Source: a virus. From it: DNA of 28,561 nucleotides. The notes below the pieces were generated by a model that saw only the letters and a program-made list of their open reading frames with translations, was not told the origin of the DNA and did no database searches. This document shows, piece after piece, positions 1 through 9,027 of this stretch. Numbering within the stretch: the stretch's first letter is position 1; every line of letters begins with the position of its first letter. The position numbers were made by a program, and so were the translations under genes. Location: the IMG/VR virus record IMGVR_UViG_3300021961_008451, positions 1 to 28,561 of that record. One strand, 5' to 3'.

Positions 1-3000
1 CTCATTTACTGTACTAATTAATACAGCAGTAAGCTTCGAATAGTTTACACCTAAAGGACGACCATTTTCATACTCAACTAATTCTGGGTAAACTTGGGCG
101 ACTTCTTCCGCAATCAATCCTAGACTGCGTTTGTTGTCTTTTTTATAATTGAAAGATACAGGTACAAGCTTGGATAGTTTGGCGGTTTGGCTATTTAGTT
201 TTTTGACATTTGTTTTGGCGACAACACTTGATGTTTCAATCATTGTTGTACAAGTAATTGTGCCGACGACTTCTAGTGTGGTACTTGGAGTGGTTGTGTT
301 TATACCAACATTACCACCAGATGTTATTCTAACTTTTTCACTTGCTGTAGCGTTTAATGATGTGTTAAATATTAAATATGAATTTTGTGTTGATGCGGTG
401 GCCGTCCATTGTTGTTCTTTTCCTAAATAAATACCGCCAGCATTAAGAGCATTATTTGAAACGTTTGTTCCTAAATTAAACCTAATTCCAACACCATGAT
501 TTGTTGTTGCAGCAATATCTCTATTTTCCAACTGTATGAAAGAAAGACTATTGTCATCCAATCTAGCTCTAAATACGCCGCTAACAGCAGCAGTATCACC
601 CATCACAACTTCTCTACCAGCTATATTACTCGTTTTTACATTCAAATATCCAGATGGAGTATTTGTATTTATGCCAACATAACCACTACTATCAACATTA
701 ATTCTTCTATTACCTTGGCCGTCAGCAATTATAATGTTATTGGCAATTGTGGCGCTTAATCCTGTGACGTTTGCGCCGAGAATTGTGTTATAGTTGCCAG
801 TGGTGATGCCACGACCAGTATTAAATCCAAGTAATGTATTTGTTCTACCGCTTGTAATATCATAACCTATATCACAACCAATACCCGTATTTTCTACACC
901 CGTTGAATTTCTTAAGGAATAGTTACCAAATGCAGAGCTTCTAATAGCAGTAGTATTACTATATAAAGCTTGGTAACCAAATGCACTATTATTAACACCT
1001 ATTGTATTACTTACTAATGCGTTGTGACCAAAAGCACTATTACCTATACCAGTGGTATTGTTTCTTAAAGCATAATAACCGAAAGCATTATTATTATTTG
1101 TGGTATTATTTCTTAAAGCGCTTCTGCCAAATGCATTATTATTATTGCCAATAATATTAGCATTTAAAGCTGCATGTCCAAATGCGCTATTACCAGTACC
1201 TATAGTATTTGTTTGCAATGTATATCCACCAAACGCAGAGTTTCTATTACCAAGCGCGTTAGATTGTAAAGATCTGTTCCCAAAAGCATTATTATTTGAA
1301 CCAACATTAGAAGATAAAGCATAAGAACCAAATGCATTATTATTATTACCTGAAACACTTGCTACTAACGATTGATTGCCAAATGCATTATTATTAGTAC
1401 CTGTAGTATTTACAAATAAAGCTTTGTAACCAAATGCACTATTATTGCTTGTGGTATTAGATGATAAAGCGGCATAACCAAATGCGCTATTGTTTGCACT
1501 AGTTGTATTATTTTTTAATGCATACGTTCCGAATGCACTATTATTTACTCCAACTGTATTTGAGGTTAATGATGTTTTTCCGAAGGCGGAATTATTATAA
1601 CCTGTTGTGTTGGCTTTTAGAGCGTAATAACCAAAAGCATTATTATCGCTTCCTCCTGTATTGTTTAATAACGAATTAACGCCTACTGCATTATTTCTTG
1701 CACCTGATATATTACTATATAAAGCTTGTATACCAAGTGCGACATTATTATAACCAACTGTATTTAATGTTAATGTATGATAACTAACGGCGGTATTGTT
1801 ATAACCAGTTGTATTTGTAAACAAAGATTTATAACCAAACGCACTATTATTTGTACCAGTTGTATTATTAAATAAAGATCTATAGCCAAATGCACTATTA
1901 TTATTTGCTAAATTTTTACCCAAAGCATAAAATCCGAACGCACTATTATAACTACCAGTAACATTCAAGAACATCGCGTACGTACCAAATACACTGTTTC
2001 TTTTACCAGTTGTATTTTCATATAACGAAGCAACACCTACAGTAACATTAAATGTGCCACTTGTATTTGACCTTGCAGCTAAATCACCTACAGCAACGTT
2101 TCTATAACCAGTAGTGTTTGCATACAATGCTCTATAACCAAATGCGCTATTTCTATCAGTAACATTGCTATACAAAGCCTGATGACCTACTGCTGTATTA
2201 TTTATACCAACGACATTTGATGTCAAAGCTTGAACACCCATAGCAATGTTATTAACACCAGTAGTATTAACTCTTAGAGAATATGCACCAAATGCAGCAT
2301 TTGCGCTGCCGGTTGTATTTGCTTTTAATGATTCATGACCAAATGCATTGTTATTTATACCAATTGTGTTAGCATTTAAAGCATTATATCCAAACGCATT
2401 GTTTCTAACGCCTGTTGTATTTGCAGCTAAAGCAAAATTACCAAAAGCATTATTAGCACCACCTGTAGTATTCGCGGTCAATGATTTAAATCCAAACGCA
2501 TTGTTACTATTTGCTAAATTAGCATACAACGATCTATAACCAAATGCACTATTATTAGAACCAACAACATTTTGATACAAAGCGCTATATCCGAACACAC
2601 TGTTATTTTTACCAGTTGTATTATTATATAAAGATGTACGACCAACAGCAGTATTATATACGCCAAATGTGTTAACGAATAAAGATCTATAACCAAAAGC
2701 CGTATTAAAACTACCTGTAGTATTACTTTGTAAAGATTGCCTTCCAACAGCAGTATTTTGTATACCAGTTGTATTGTATCTCAAAGCTCTAAAACCAAAT
2801 GCGCTATTTTCTGAACCAATTGTATTATATTGTAATGCTTGATGGCCAAATGCGCTATTATACGCACCTGTTGTATTAGCAGTTAATGCTTTATAACCAA
2901 AAGCATTAATATTATCCGTGGTATTATTAAACAGAGCTTGAAATCCAAACGCATTGTTTCTAGAACCAGTAGTATTAAAGTATAAAGTCGAATTGCCAAC

Positions 3001-4587
3001 CGCAGTATTATTTCCTCCAGTAGTATTAGTAAATAAAGACAAATAACCTACCGCAATATTTTCAGATCCAGTCGTATTATATACTAGCGTAAAAGCGCCT
3101 ACTGCAATATTTCTTCCAGTAGTATTTTGTTGTAAAGCTTTATAACCAAAAGCGCTATTATAACTAATAGCATTTAATTGTAATGCATTACTACCAAAAG
3201 CACAATTTCCTAAATTACCTGTACTAGCTGTTAATGTTTTATAACCAAATGCACTATGATAAGTACCTGTAGTATTACTAGTCATAGATGCATTTCCAAA
3301 AACAGTATTTGCAATACCAGTTAAATTTGCAGCGAAAGAAGAACTACCGCCAACAACCGTATTTGTTAAAATATTTCCTGAACCTCTACCAACAGTAACT
3401 CCATTAACACTTATGCCATTATTTGATTCTATAGTATTACTATCACCAATTGTAGAAGAAGAAGTGAATTTTACTAATGTATTATTTGTTCCTGAAACGC
3501 TGACGCTTGTGCCAGATGAACCACTTGTTCCAGAAGAGCCAGATGAACCACTTGTTCCAGAAGAGCCAGATGAACCACTTGTTCCAGAAGAGCCAGATGA
3601 ACCACTTGTTCCAGAAGAGCCAGATGAACCACTTGTTCCAGAAGAGCCAGATGAACCACTTGAACCTGAAGTTCCTGAACTAGAAGCATTTATTTTTGTT
3701 CCTACTGTTCCATCAGAATTTATTACTAAAATATTATTACTGACACTTGTCGATAACCCTGTAAATCTGATATTTCCACTTACATCCAATTTATACGCTG
3801 GTATTTTCACACCAATACCAACATTATTACCACTTATTGTGAAGTCTCCACTATTATATTGTCCTGCAATTATTGTATTATTAGCGAATACTTCAAATAT
3901 AGGCAAACCAGCAATAGCATTTACAGACATAAGAGAATCACTTAGATCATCTGTAACGCTAAACAATTTACCTCCTGTACCATGCACCTCAAAGACATCA
4001 GTGGCTCCAGAGAAATTTATTCCAAATTTACCACTTAAATATCCTGTACCACCAGCATCATAAGTAAAACCAGCTTCTACAATACCACTTGGTGCAGTAC
4101 CATTTAAAGTTATAATACCATTATTTGTAGTTCCAGTCAAAGTTAACAAACCACTAGTTCCTGAAGTTCCACTAGAACCACTGCTACCAGAGCTTCCACT
4201 AGAGCCGCTGCTACCTGAACTGCCGCTAGAGCCACTTCTACCAGAAGTTCCACTTGTACCACTGCTACCAGAGCTTCCACTAGAACCACTGCTACCAGAG
4301 CTTCCACTAGAACCACTGCTACCAGAGCTTCCACTAGAACCACTGCTACCAGAACTTCCACTAGAACCACTGCTACCAGAGCTTCCACTAGAACCACTGC
4401 TACCAGAGCTTCCACTTGCACCATTAGTACCTGAAGTTCCATCTATACCACTAGTACCTGAACTTCCACTTGAACCACTAGTACCAGAAATGCCATCGAT
4501 TACACTTGTTGTAATATTTTTTGGCGGAGCAATTACTACGTTAACCTCATTAGAATTTGAATTTACTGTAATATCAAAATTAGCCAT
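1..4587 (-). CDS. Giant tail fibre/adhesin with collagen-like tracts, YadA-like repeats and S74 chaperone domain (3' end outside window)
   Basis: The frame is open from the ATG at 4587 to the window edge (at least 1529 codons), starting MANFDITVNSNSNEVN. Seen in order: a short N-terminal segment; a Gly-Ser-Ser/Gly-Thr-Ser collagen-like tract (residues ~36-148); a beta-rich segment with 'KLFSVTDDLSDSLMSV' and 'LPIFEVFANN', a style common in phage fibres; a second Gly-X-Y tract (~300-360); about 50 repeats of 16-17 residues of the type NSAFGYKALYSNTTG (~410-1260), like YadA/Hep_Hag head repeats; then 'VGINTNTPSGYLNV' linkers; and finally a Peptidase S74 intramolecular chaperone with GLIAEEVAQVYPELVEYENG followed by RPLGVNYSKLTAVLIST. 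Fibres of this class bind host surfaces, and the S74 domain trimerises and cleaves itself off. The start lies 1 nt after the upstream stop, typical of this operon. Target receptor unknown. Confidence 0.93.
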   Translation of the reverse strand, partial: MANFDITVNSNSNEVNVVIAPPKNITTSVIDGISGTSGSSGSSGTSGIDGTSGTNGASGSSGSSGSSGSSGSSGSSGSSGSSGSSGSSGSSGSSGSSGSSGSSGSSGSSGTSGTSGRSGSSGSSGSSGSSGSSGSSGSSGTSGTSGLLTLTGTTNNGIITLNGTAPSGIVEAGFTYDAGGTGYLSGKFGINFSGATDVFEVHGTGGKLFSVTDDLSDSLMSVNAIAGLPIFEVFANNTIIAGQYNSGDFTISGNNVGIGVKIPAYKLDVSGNIRFTGLSTSVSNNILVINSDGTVGTKINASSSGTSGSSGSSGSSGTSGSSGSSGTSGSSGSSGTSGSSGSSGTSGSSGSSGTSGSSGTSVSVSGTNNTLVKFTSSSTIGDSNTIESNNGISVNGVTVGRGSGNILTNTVVGGSSSFAANLTGIANTVFGNASMTSNTTGTYHSAFGYKTLTASTGNLGNCAFGSNALQLNAISYNSAFGYKALQQNTTGRNIAVGAFTLVYNTTGSENIAVGYLSLFTNTTGGNNTAVGNSTLYFNTTGSRNNAFGFQALFNNTTDNINAFGYKALTANTTGAYNSAFGHQALQYNTIGSENSAFGFRALRYNTTGIQNTAVGRQSLQSNTTGSFNTAFGYRSLFVNTFGVYNTAVGRTSLYNNTTGKNNSVFGYSALYQNVVGSNNSAFGYRSLYANLANSNNAFGFKSLTANTTGGANNAFGNFALAANTTGVRNNAFGYNALNANTIGINNNAFGHESLKANTTGSANAAFGAYSLRVNTTGVNNIAMGVQALTSNVVGINNTAVGHQALYSNVTDRNSAFGYRALYANTTGYRNVAVGDLAARSNTSGTFNVTVGVASLYENTTGKRNSVFGTYAMFLNVTGSYNSAFGFYALGKNLANNNSAFGYRSLFNNTTGTNNSAFGYKSLFTNTTGYNNTAVSYHTLTLNTVGYNNVALGIQALYSNISGARNNAVGVNSLLNNTGGSDNNAFGYYALKANTTGYNNSAFGKTSLTSNTVGVNNSAFGTYALKNNTTSANNSAFGYAALSSNTTSNNSAFGYKALFVNTTGTNNNAFGNQSLVASVSGNNNNAFGSYALSSNVGSNNNAFGNRSLQSNALGNRNSAFGGYTLQTNTIGTGNSAFGHAALNANIIGNNNNAFGRSALRNNTTNNNNAFGYYALRNNTTGIGNSAFGHNALVSNTIGVNNSAFGYQALYSNTTAIRSSAFGNYSLRNSTGVENTGIGCDIGYDITSGRTNTLLGFNTGRGITTGNYNTILGANVTGLSATIANNIIIADGQGNRRINVDSSGYVGINTNTPSGYLNVKTSNIAGREVVMGDTAAVSGVFRARLDDNSLSFIQLENRDIAATTNHGVGIRFNLGTNVSNNALNAGGIYLGKEQQWTATASTQNSYLIFNTSLNATASEKVRITSGGNVGINTTTPSTTLEVVGTITCTTMIETSSVVAKTNVKKLNSQTAKLSKLVPVSFNYKKDNKRSLGLIAEEVAQVYPELVEYENGRPLGVNYSKLTAVLISTVNE
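900..3340 (-). repeat. About fifty 51-nt (some 48-nt) coding repeats in the fibre
   Basis: The repeat start is marked by CCAAATGC-like sequence. Spacing measured at 926, 977, 1028, 1079, 1127, 1178 and 1229 is 51 nt, with one 48-nt step. Each unit encodes 17 (or 16) residues on the minus strand with consensus N-[NS]-A-F-G-Y-x-[AS]-L-x-x-N-T-T-G-x-x. The DNA of units has diverged while the protein pattern is kept, so the array is old and under selection at protein level, unlike the near-identical 27-nt repeats elsewhere in the gene. The pattern predicts a trimeric left-handed beta-roll stalk or head as in YadA-type adhesins. Confidence 0.9.
3512..3660 (-). repeat. Five perfect 27-nt tandem repeats plus a partial copy (Gly-X-Y tract)
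   Basis: Units starting at 3512, 3539, 3566, 3593 and 3620 are identical, followed by a partial unit. On the minus strand each encodes Gly-Ser-Ser-Gly-Ser-Ser-Gly-Thr-Ser. Perfect DNA identity implies recent expansion, and the copy number is likely to vary between relatives. Confidence 0.93.
4150..4430 (-). repeat. Near-identical 27-nt tandem repeats, N-terminal Gly-Ser-Ser tract
   Basis: Units of the type CCACTGCTACCAGAGCTT plus nine more bases recur across this stretch with a few substitutions. They encode Gly-Ser-Ser triplets on the minus strand, a collagen-like trimeric rod close to the fibre N-terminus. The Ser density makes it a possible O-glycosylation target. Confidence 0.85.
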
Positions 4588-4588
4588 T

Positions 4589-4918
4589 TTATAATTGTGT
4601 TACGTCTTGTAGTACATCTAATCTGAATTCAAATAAAGTCCTATCCAAAATACCTGTTGAATAAAAATGCAAATCACCATATAAATTAATTGGTGGAAAA
4701 TTTTTTGTAATATTTGAAGGTATATTAAATTCAACTACTCCAGTTCCAACCATACCAGTGACTATTGTAGGTGTAAAAGTGTATAATAAATTCCCATCAG
4801 GATGAGGGCGAATTTGCCCTGTACATACAATATTAGTAAAATCCAAAGAATCTGATGTAACCGTTATTGTTTGAGTAGGAAACGTATCGCCTCTTATGAC
4901 TGTTAACTGAGTAGCCAT
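4589..4918 (-). CDS. Small virion-associated protein, RGDTF-type, function unknown
   Basis: 109 residues, starting MATQLTVIRGDTFPTQTI. A pattern of an RGDTF motif near the N-terminus, then 'GQIRPHPDGNLLYTF' and alternating beta strands is widespread in tailed-phage structural operons and is usually annotated as a BppU-like or unknown baseplate/fibre-associated protein; that link is recalled, not searched. No signal peptide or membrane segment is seen. The gene sits between the SAP-like gene and the fibre, with a terminator 35 nt upstream and a 1-nt gap to the fibre ATG, so it probably starts its own transcription unit together with the fibre. A role in fibre attachment is inferred from position only. 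Confidence 0.7.
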   Translation of the reverse strand: MATQLTVIRGDTFPTQTITVTSDSLDFTNIVCTGQIRPHPDGNLLYTFTPTIVTGMVGTGVVEFNIPSNITKNFPPINLYGDLHFYSTGILDRTLFEFRLDVLQDVTQL

Positions 4919-4927
4919 TTCATAATA

Positions 4928-4933
4928 TTACAC
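4928..4933 (-). promoter_or_regulatory. GTGTAA motif upstream of the 4918 gene
   Basis: Minus strand reads TATAGTGTAATATTATGAA directly before the ATG. The same GTGTAA lies 8-13 nt before the starts at 5430, 9016, 11058 and 17389. It directly follows a terminator, so it is probably part of a promoter or initiation region for this unit. Confidence 0.4.
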
Positions 4934-4953
4934 TATATATTAAATATAGAGAC

Positions 4954-4981
4954 AAAAAAAACCCAAGTACTAACTTGGGTT
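4954..4981 (-). terminator. Intrinsic terminator after the SAP-like gene
   Basis: On the minus strand a 9-bp perfect stem (AACCCAAGT / ACTTGGGTT, 4-nt loop) is followed by a run of eight T. It lies 30 nt after the 5011-5430 gene and before the 4918 gene. Confidence 0.88.
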
Positions 4982-5010
4982 ATAGTTTATTTTTTAATAT
5001 TAAATTTTTA

Positions 5011-5430
5011 TTATATTTCGCGAAGAATCTTTAAAGTCTTTAAATGTTTTGGATTATTAGGATCTAATACTAAAGAAGGATTTTGAACCAACATGGATAT
5101 TGTTCCCTTATTAGTAGACTTAAATTCGCGCAACAACTTCTCCTTGATTTGTTGGCGTGAGCCACTAGCAAATATGCCAACTTTTTCGCACATATGCTGC
5201 AAATCTACTATGGTCATTTCATTTAACTTTTCCTTAAAAATATCAATATTAGATGTACCAAATGGATTCATCTTTTTAATACCAAGAATTTCTTCAAGCT
5301 TTTTTACCTTATCGATATCTGGATCAGTATGAACTTTTCCATCAGCAAGATTTAGAGTATCTAGCTCAGACTTTTTAGGTTCAGGCTTTGCTGCATTTGT
5401 TAATTTATTTTTTGTTGACTTTTTAGCCAT
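5011..5430 (-). CDS. Small basic protein with a SAP-like helical motif
   Basis: 139 residues with a Lys-rich N-terminus (MAKKSTKNKLTNAAKPEPKK). Residues ~70-105, 'MTIVDLQHMCEKVGIFASGS' followed by 'RQQIKEKLLREF', look like a SAP motif: two amphipathic helices with a conserved turn, typically nucleic-acid binding. The gene lies between two intrinsic terminators directly downstream of the major capsid gene, so it is a monocistronic late unit. A head- or DNA-associated virion protein is plausible but inferred. A GTGTAA motif lies 8 nt upstream of the ATG. Confidence 0.65.
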   Translation of the reverse strand: MAKKSTKNKLTNAAKPEPKKSELDTLNLADGKVHTDPDIDKVKKLEEILGIKKMNPFGTSNIDIFKEKLNEMTIVDLQHMCEKVGIFASGSRQQIKEKLLREFKSTNKGTISMLVQNPSLVLDPNNPKHLKTLKILREI

Positions 5431-5438
5431 ATACTATA

Positions 5439-5444
5439 TTACAC
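5439..5444 (-). promoter_or_regulatory. GTGTAA motif upstream of the SAP-like gene
   Basis: Minus strand reads TTTTGTGTAATATAGTAT before the ATG at 5430, just downstream of the capsid-gene terminator. It matches the motif before 4918, 11058 and 17389. Confidence 0.4.
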
Positions 5445-5463
5445 AAAATTTATAATATTCAAT

Positions 5464-5494
5464 AAAAAAGGCGTTACCCTTTCGGATAACGCCT
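5464..5494 (-). terminator. Intrinsic terminator after the major capsid gene
   Basis: Minus-strand stem AGGCGTTA / TAACGCCT (8 bp, extended by 2 bp beyond a mismatch, TTTC-type loop) is followed by a run of six T. It starts 25 nt after the capsid stop codon and would protect or end the abundant capsid transcript. Confidence 0.88.
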
Positions 5495-5519
5495 AATTTA
5501 TGACGAACTGCTATTTATA

Positions 5520-6695
5520 TTAGACAATCAATCCAACCAAAGCGCGATTGTCGAGAACCATGCGACCCTCTTCAAGAGCGCCATAATAACCAATCTTACC
5601 CTGACGTAGAGTATATTGGTCATCAGCGACTAGATTGAATTCTGATCCAGAATCAGCATCAACAGCTACAGCGCGAATGAGTGAATCGCGTGATCTGTCG
5701 AGACCAACTACGATCTGCTCAGTAGCGAGGAATTGTTGAGCAGTACCACTATTGGATTGTACAGCGTAGTTATCAGCATAAGCTGTAGTGCTAGCGACTG
5801 TATCAAAGATTGTGGTGAACTTCTTACCGACACCGAATTCTAGGATTTCCATGATGGAAACTCCGAAGAATTCAGGAATACCAGCCTGACTGAAAACTTG
5901 ATTACGAATTTCGTCAGTAGCAGCGATAGGAGCGTTTGAAGCTGTCTGTGAAGCAGCGTTACCAGTGGTCAAACTTCCCTTGGTATTAATTGGGTTGTAA
6001 GCCATACCACGAATTTCTTCGATGATTTCTGGTGAAACGATAAGATCGGTTAGACCTCTACGAGCGCCAGAAGGAGTACCACCAACGAATGAAGCGTTGA
6101 TACGCTTAATCTTGGTGAATAGCTTGTTCAAGTCGTTAAGAACGAAACGACCAGCAGCAGCAGAGCGGAAAACGTGATAATTATTAGCAGCAGTGCTATC
6201 ATTACCAGTTGAAGCTTGAGCTAGAGCAGTCATTACGAGGTTAGCAGAAGTTCTTTCTTGCTTAAGCATGACTTCTTGAGCAATGCGAGTGAAAGACTTG
6301 CTAACTACGTCCAAGCGGCTCTTAGCGGCGTACTTCTTATCGAAAGCGACAGCGCTATCTAGACGATAAGTAGCGATCTTTAGCTCAGAAGCTAAAGGTT
6401 GTACTACGTTCTGAGGAAGACCACCAGCTACACTTTGGCTATAAACCTTGATATAGTCCTCATCGAAGATATCATAATAGAGATCTAGAGGAATTGAGGG
6501 ATTATCTTCAGCATTGAATTGAAGACTAGTGAACAAATTTGAAATAGTTGGAGCGTTATTAATAACTTCAGCCAAAACTGGTCCAATGAATTCAGCCAAA
6601 GCTACTTGAGCGTCGAAGGCTACTTCACGGTTTTTGGAGGCTAGAGCTTTGATTAGCTCAACTTGTTCATCTGTTCTCTTTAAAACGATTTTCAT
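5520..6695 (-). CDS. Major capsid protein (HK97 fold)
   Basis: 391 residues. Identification rests on overall character and on position after portal, protease/scaffold and a small head protein. Visible features are an N-terminal helical region (MKIVLKRTDEQVELIKALAS) that could act as a scaffold-like delta segment, an extended 'NPSIPLDLYYDIFDED' region, a long spine-helix-like stretch (~115-170), and a Gly/Ala-rich beta C-terminal half ending 'EGRMVLDNRALVGLIV'. Base composition is noticeably less AT-rich and the codons look selected compared with the accessory genes, as expected for the most abundant virion protein. It is followed by a strong terminator. The start has no Shine-Dalgarno sequence (CAAATAATATG). 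Confidence 0.85.
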   Translation of the reverse strand: MKIVLKRTDEQVELIKALASKNREVAFDAQVALAEFIGPVLAEVINNAPTISNLFTSLQFNAEDNPSIPLDLYYDIFDEDYIKVYSQSVAGGLPQNVVQPLASELKIATYRLDSAVAFDKKYAAKSRLDVVSKSFTRIAQEVMLKQERTSANLVMTALAQASTGNDSTAANNYHVFRSAAAGRFVLNDLNKLFTKIKRINASFVGGTPSGARRGLTDLIVSPEIIEEIRGMAYNPINTKGSLTTGNAASQTASNAPIAATDEIRNQVFSQAGIPEFFGVSIMEILEFGVGKKFTTIFDTVASTTAYADNYAVQSNSGTAQQFLATEQIVVGLDRSRDSLIRAVAVDADSGSEFNLVADDQYTLRQGKIGYYGALEEGRMVLDNRALVGLIV

Positions 6696-6716
6696 ATTAT
6701 TTGATAGTTAAATAGA

Positions 6717-7394
6717 TTAGACAACGTAAGATGTGGTGCAGTCGAACTGAACGAGAGCGTATTTACCAGTAGTAGTACCGGCAAAATAATCACTCTTACC
6801 ATTCTGAGAAACACGTTGACCAGTGCCGAGAATACGGCCAATGATACTTGTGGTTCCAGTGATTGGGGATACAGCACTAGCCAATAGGCCAGAAACTTTA
6901 CCAGCATTAGCTGAGATAACAAGATGGCTATTAACAACCATATTAGCGTCAACCCAGTCAATAGCTGTGTCCGCCAATGTAAAGATACCGCGAGTAGCTA
7001 CAGGAACAGCTTGTCCAGTGAGAACAGCTTGTAGTTCAGCTCTCTTTACAGGATTATAAAGAAGTCTTTCGCCATTTTCATCAGCAGCTAGGGTCTGATT
7101 AAGAGTCATGCCTAGAACTGGAACACCAGCAGTGGCAGCAGTGAACTGCAAAGGTACAGCAGGGTATTGAGCAGCACCCAAGAAAGGATAATCTGCCTTA
7201 CCAAGTGTATTTGTAATATCGGTAGCTGTGTATTGAATTGGATCTAGATCCAAGTTACCAGCTGATACCTTGACGAAAACACCAGCTGAACCATTACCAT
7301 TTGTAGATGGGGTGGCATCAACAGTGTCGCTTGCGAACATGTTGACAACATCAACGTCGCTATACTGTCTGAATGGATATAATCTTAGTGACAT
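6717..7394 (-). CDS. Head structural protein, probable capsid decoration protein
   Basis: 225 residues, starting MSLRLYPFRQYSDVDVVNMF. Rich in Gly, Ala, Thr and Val with alternating short strands ('GVFVKVSAGNLDLDP', 'VPLQFTAATAGVPVLG', 'YALVQFDCTTSYVV'), which predicts an all-beta fold. It sits 21 nt upstream of the capsid gene and shares its codon character, implying high expression. A small beta-rich protein between the scaffold and capsid genes is commonly a decoration or head-stabilising protein; that assignment is by position. A membrane or signal segment is absent. Confidence 0.6.
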   Translation of the reverse strand: MSLRLYPFRQYSDVDVVNMFASDTVDATPSTNGNGSAGVFVKVSAGNLDLDPIQYTATDITNTLGKADYPFLGAAQYPAVPLQFTAATAGVPVLGMTLNQTLAADENGERLLYNPVKRAELQAVLTGQAVPVATRGIFTLADTAIDWVDANMVVNSHLVISANAGKVSGLLASAVSPITGTTSIIGRILGTGQRVSQNGKSDYFAGTTTGKYALVQFDCTTSYVV

Positions 7395-7399
7395 ATATT

Positions 7400-9016
7400 T
7401 TAAAATTTAACTGTTATATTTTCCTTACTGAAAGCCTTACCTAGTCTTTCTTTCCAAGAAGTTTTTGAATCTGAAGGAGAAACTGACTGAGTGGGTATAG
7501 CTGGCTCTTCGCGTTTGGCGTTAGCCAAAGCTGTTTCAACTTCAACTGTCTTTTCGACAACTTCAGTTTGTTGAGTCTTTGCTTGTCCCATTCTCTTAGC
7601 CAATTCGGCTTCTAGACGTTCTTGGAAAATCTTATCTTGATCTTGCTTTGAAGCTTTGCTCTTATGTCTAAAAAGAACAGCGAGCTTTTCTTTATAAGAA
7701 GCGAAAGCTTCTTCTGTGTTAGCCAAAGCAGATACTTCTTTAGCTAGAAATTGACGATCAACTTCATCAAGATCGTAATCATTATCTAATGAACTCATTC
7801 TTGAACTATAAAGTTCTTGAGCAGCTTGAGCAGAAATTGTGCTTTCGAGTTCTGCGAGCTTGGCAGCAGTCTCAGAAAGCTTCTTGTTATTTTCTTCAAG
7901 ATCTTTCTTGAATTGTTCAGCTTGAGCGATAGCTTCAGCCTTAGCGACTTCAGCCTTTTCGATTTCTAGCTTGATTTCTTCGTTCTTTAGTTTAATGCTT
8001 TCAGCGATTTTAGCTGAAATAGAAGCTACAGCTTCTTCACTAAACTTTGCAGTATCTTGCTTTTCAGCGAGAACTGTTTTTAATGCAGATAGTATTTGTT
8101 CTAAATCCATAATTTTAGTTTTGGTAATATTTACAGGTTGTTTTTCTGTTTGTGAAAATATTTTATTATTCAAATTAAGTAATTCTATAGAATTTACTTC
8201 GTAAGACTCAGCTTCTTCAGTTTCCATTTCTTCCATCTCGTTTTCATCTTCATTTTCATCTTCATCTTCGGTTTCTATAGCAGATGTTCCATCGTCAATT
8301 ACAACTCCTTGAACATCAGCAGCAGGATTTGTAGTAAAGCCAATACCTAAAGGATAAATACGACCAGTAACTAAACGGTATACTGGAGTACCATCATTCA
8401 TAAAACCAGAACCATCAAAGCCTTTTAAATATTTTTTAAATTCCTCTATCTGTTCTTTTTTTGTAATAATTTCTGCTTGCTTCAAATCTAAACTTCCAAC
8501 TGCAACGTAATATTCGTTAAATCCAATTTCCCAACTAGCGCTAATTTTTTCAAACAATGCTGATTGTGGATCATTAGAATCTACAAGTGCATCAGCAAAT
8601 TGACGATCAACCGTTTTATATACAACAGCGGCCAAAGCAATATTAAATGGACTAAGAGTTCCTTTGACATCTTCATCAGATAGAATTTTATTTTCTCCAT
8701 AAGAAGAAAATGCTGAATTAACAATGTGACCAACTACTCTTTGCTTCTTGTGTTCAATATTTGTTGGTTTATGTATAAAATATTTTTTAAATGCAATTGC
8801 GGTATTCGTATCAATACCATCACCATTCTTATTAAAACGATTAACAACAGCAGCGTTAAATGCAGCGCCAACTAAATCTACATTTTTTTCCAAATTAACT
8901 GAAGAAGGTATAATTGACTTAAGAGAATTCAATGAAGCTTGAGACAATAAAACATTATTATCAAAATTCAATGAAGCTGTAACTATATTGTCAAATTTAG
9001 TTCTATAAAGAAACAT
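7400..9016 (-). CDS. Prohead maturation protease fused to scaffolding domain
   Basis: 538 residues. Residues ~1-240 look like a phage prohead protease: a conserved His in 'QRVVGHIVNSAF' (H96) and a Ser in 'SASWEIGFNEYY' (S161) are the candidate catalytic pair. An acidic linker follows (~248-271, mostly Glu/Asp), then an Ala/Glu/Lys-rich coiled coil (~303-430) and a helical tail ending 'WKERLGKAFSKENITVKF', typical of scaffold or core proteins that bind the capsid through a basic C-terminal helix. The family role is to template prohead assembly and then digest the core. An ATG at residue 303 (8108-8110) begins exactly at the coiled coil and could give a separate scaffold. The gene lies 5 nt before the decoration-protein gene and 11 nt after the portal stop. 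Confidence 0.75.
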   Translation of the reverse strand: MFLYRTKFDNIVTASLNFDNNVLLSQASLNSLKSIIPSSVNLEKNVDLVGAAFNAAVVNRFNKNGDGIDTNTAIAFKKYFIHKPTNIEHKKQRVVGHIVNSAFSSYGENKILSDEDVKGTLSPFNIALAAVVYKTVDRQFADALVDSNDPQSALFEKISASWEIGFNEYYVAVGSLDLKQAEIITKKEQIEEFKKYLKGFDGSGFMNDGTPVYRLVTGRIYPLGIGFTTNPAADVQGVVIDDGTSAIETEDEDENEDENEMEEMETEEAESYEVNSIELLNLNNKIFSQTEKQPVNITKTKIMDLEQILSALKTVLAEKQDTAKFSEEAVASISAKIAESIKLKNEEIKLEIEKAEVAKAEAIAQAEQFKKDLEENNKKLSETAAKLAELESTISAQAAQELYSSRMSSLDNDYDLDEVDRQFLAKEVSALANTEEAFASYKEKLAVLFRHKSKASKQDQDKIFQERLEAELAKRMGQAKTQQTEVVEKTVEVETALANAKREEPAIPTQSVSPSDSKTSWKERLGKAFSKENITVKF

Positions 9017-9027
9017 AATATTAGATT

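Noticed and set aside
800-3400. Regular ~51-nt repeats as a possible CRISPR array
   Set aside because: Units are contiguous coding repeats with no spacer/repeat alternation and keep one open frame with an adhesin repeat pattern.
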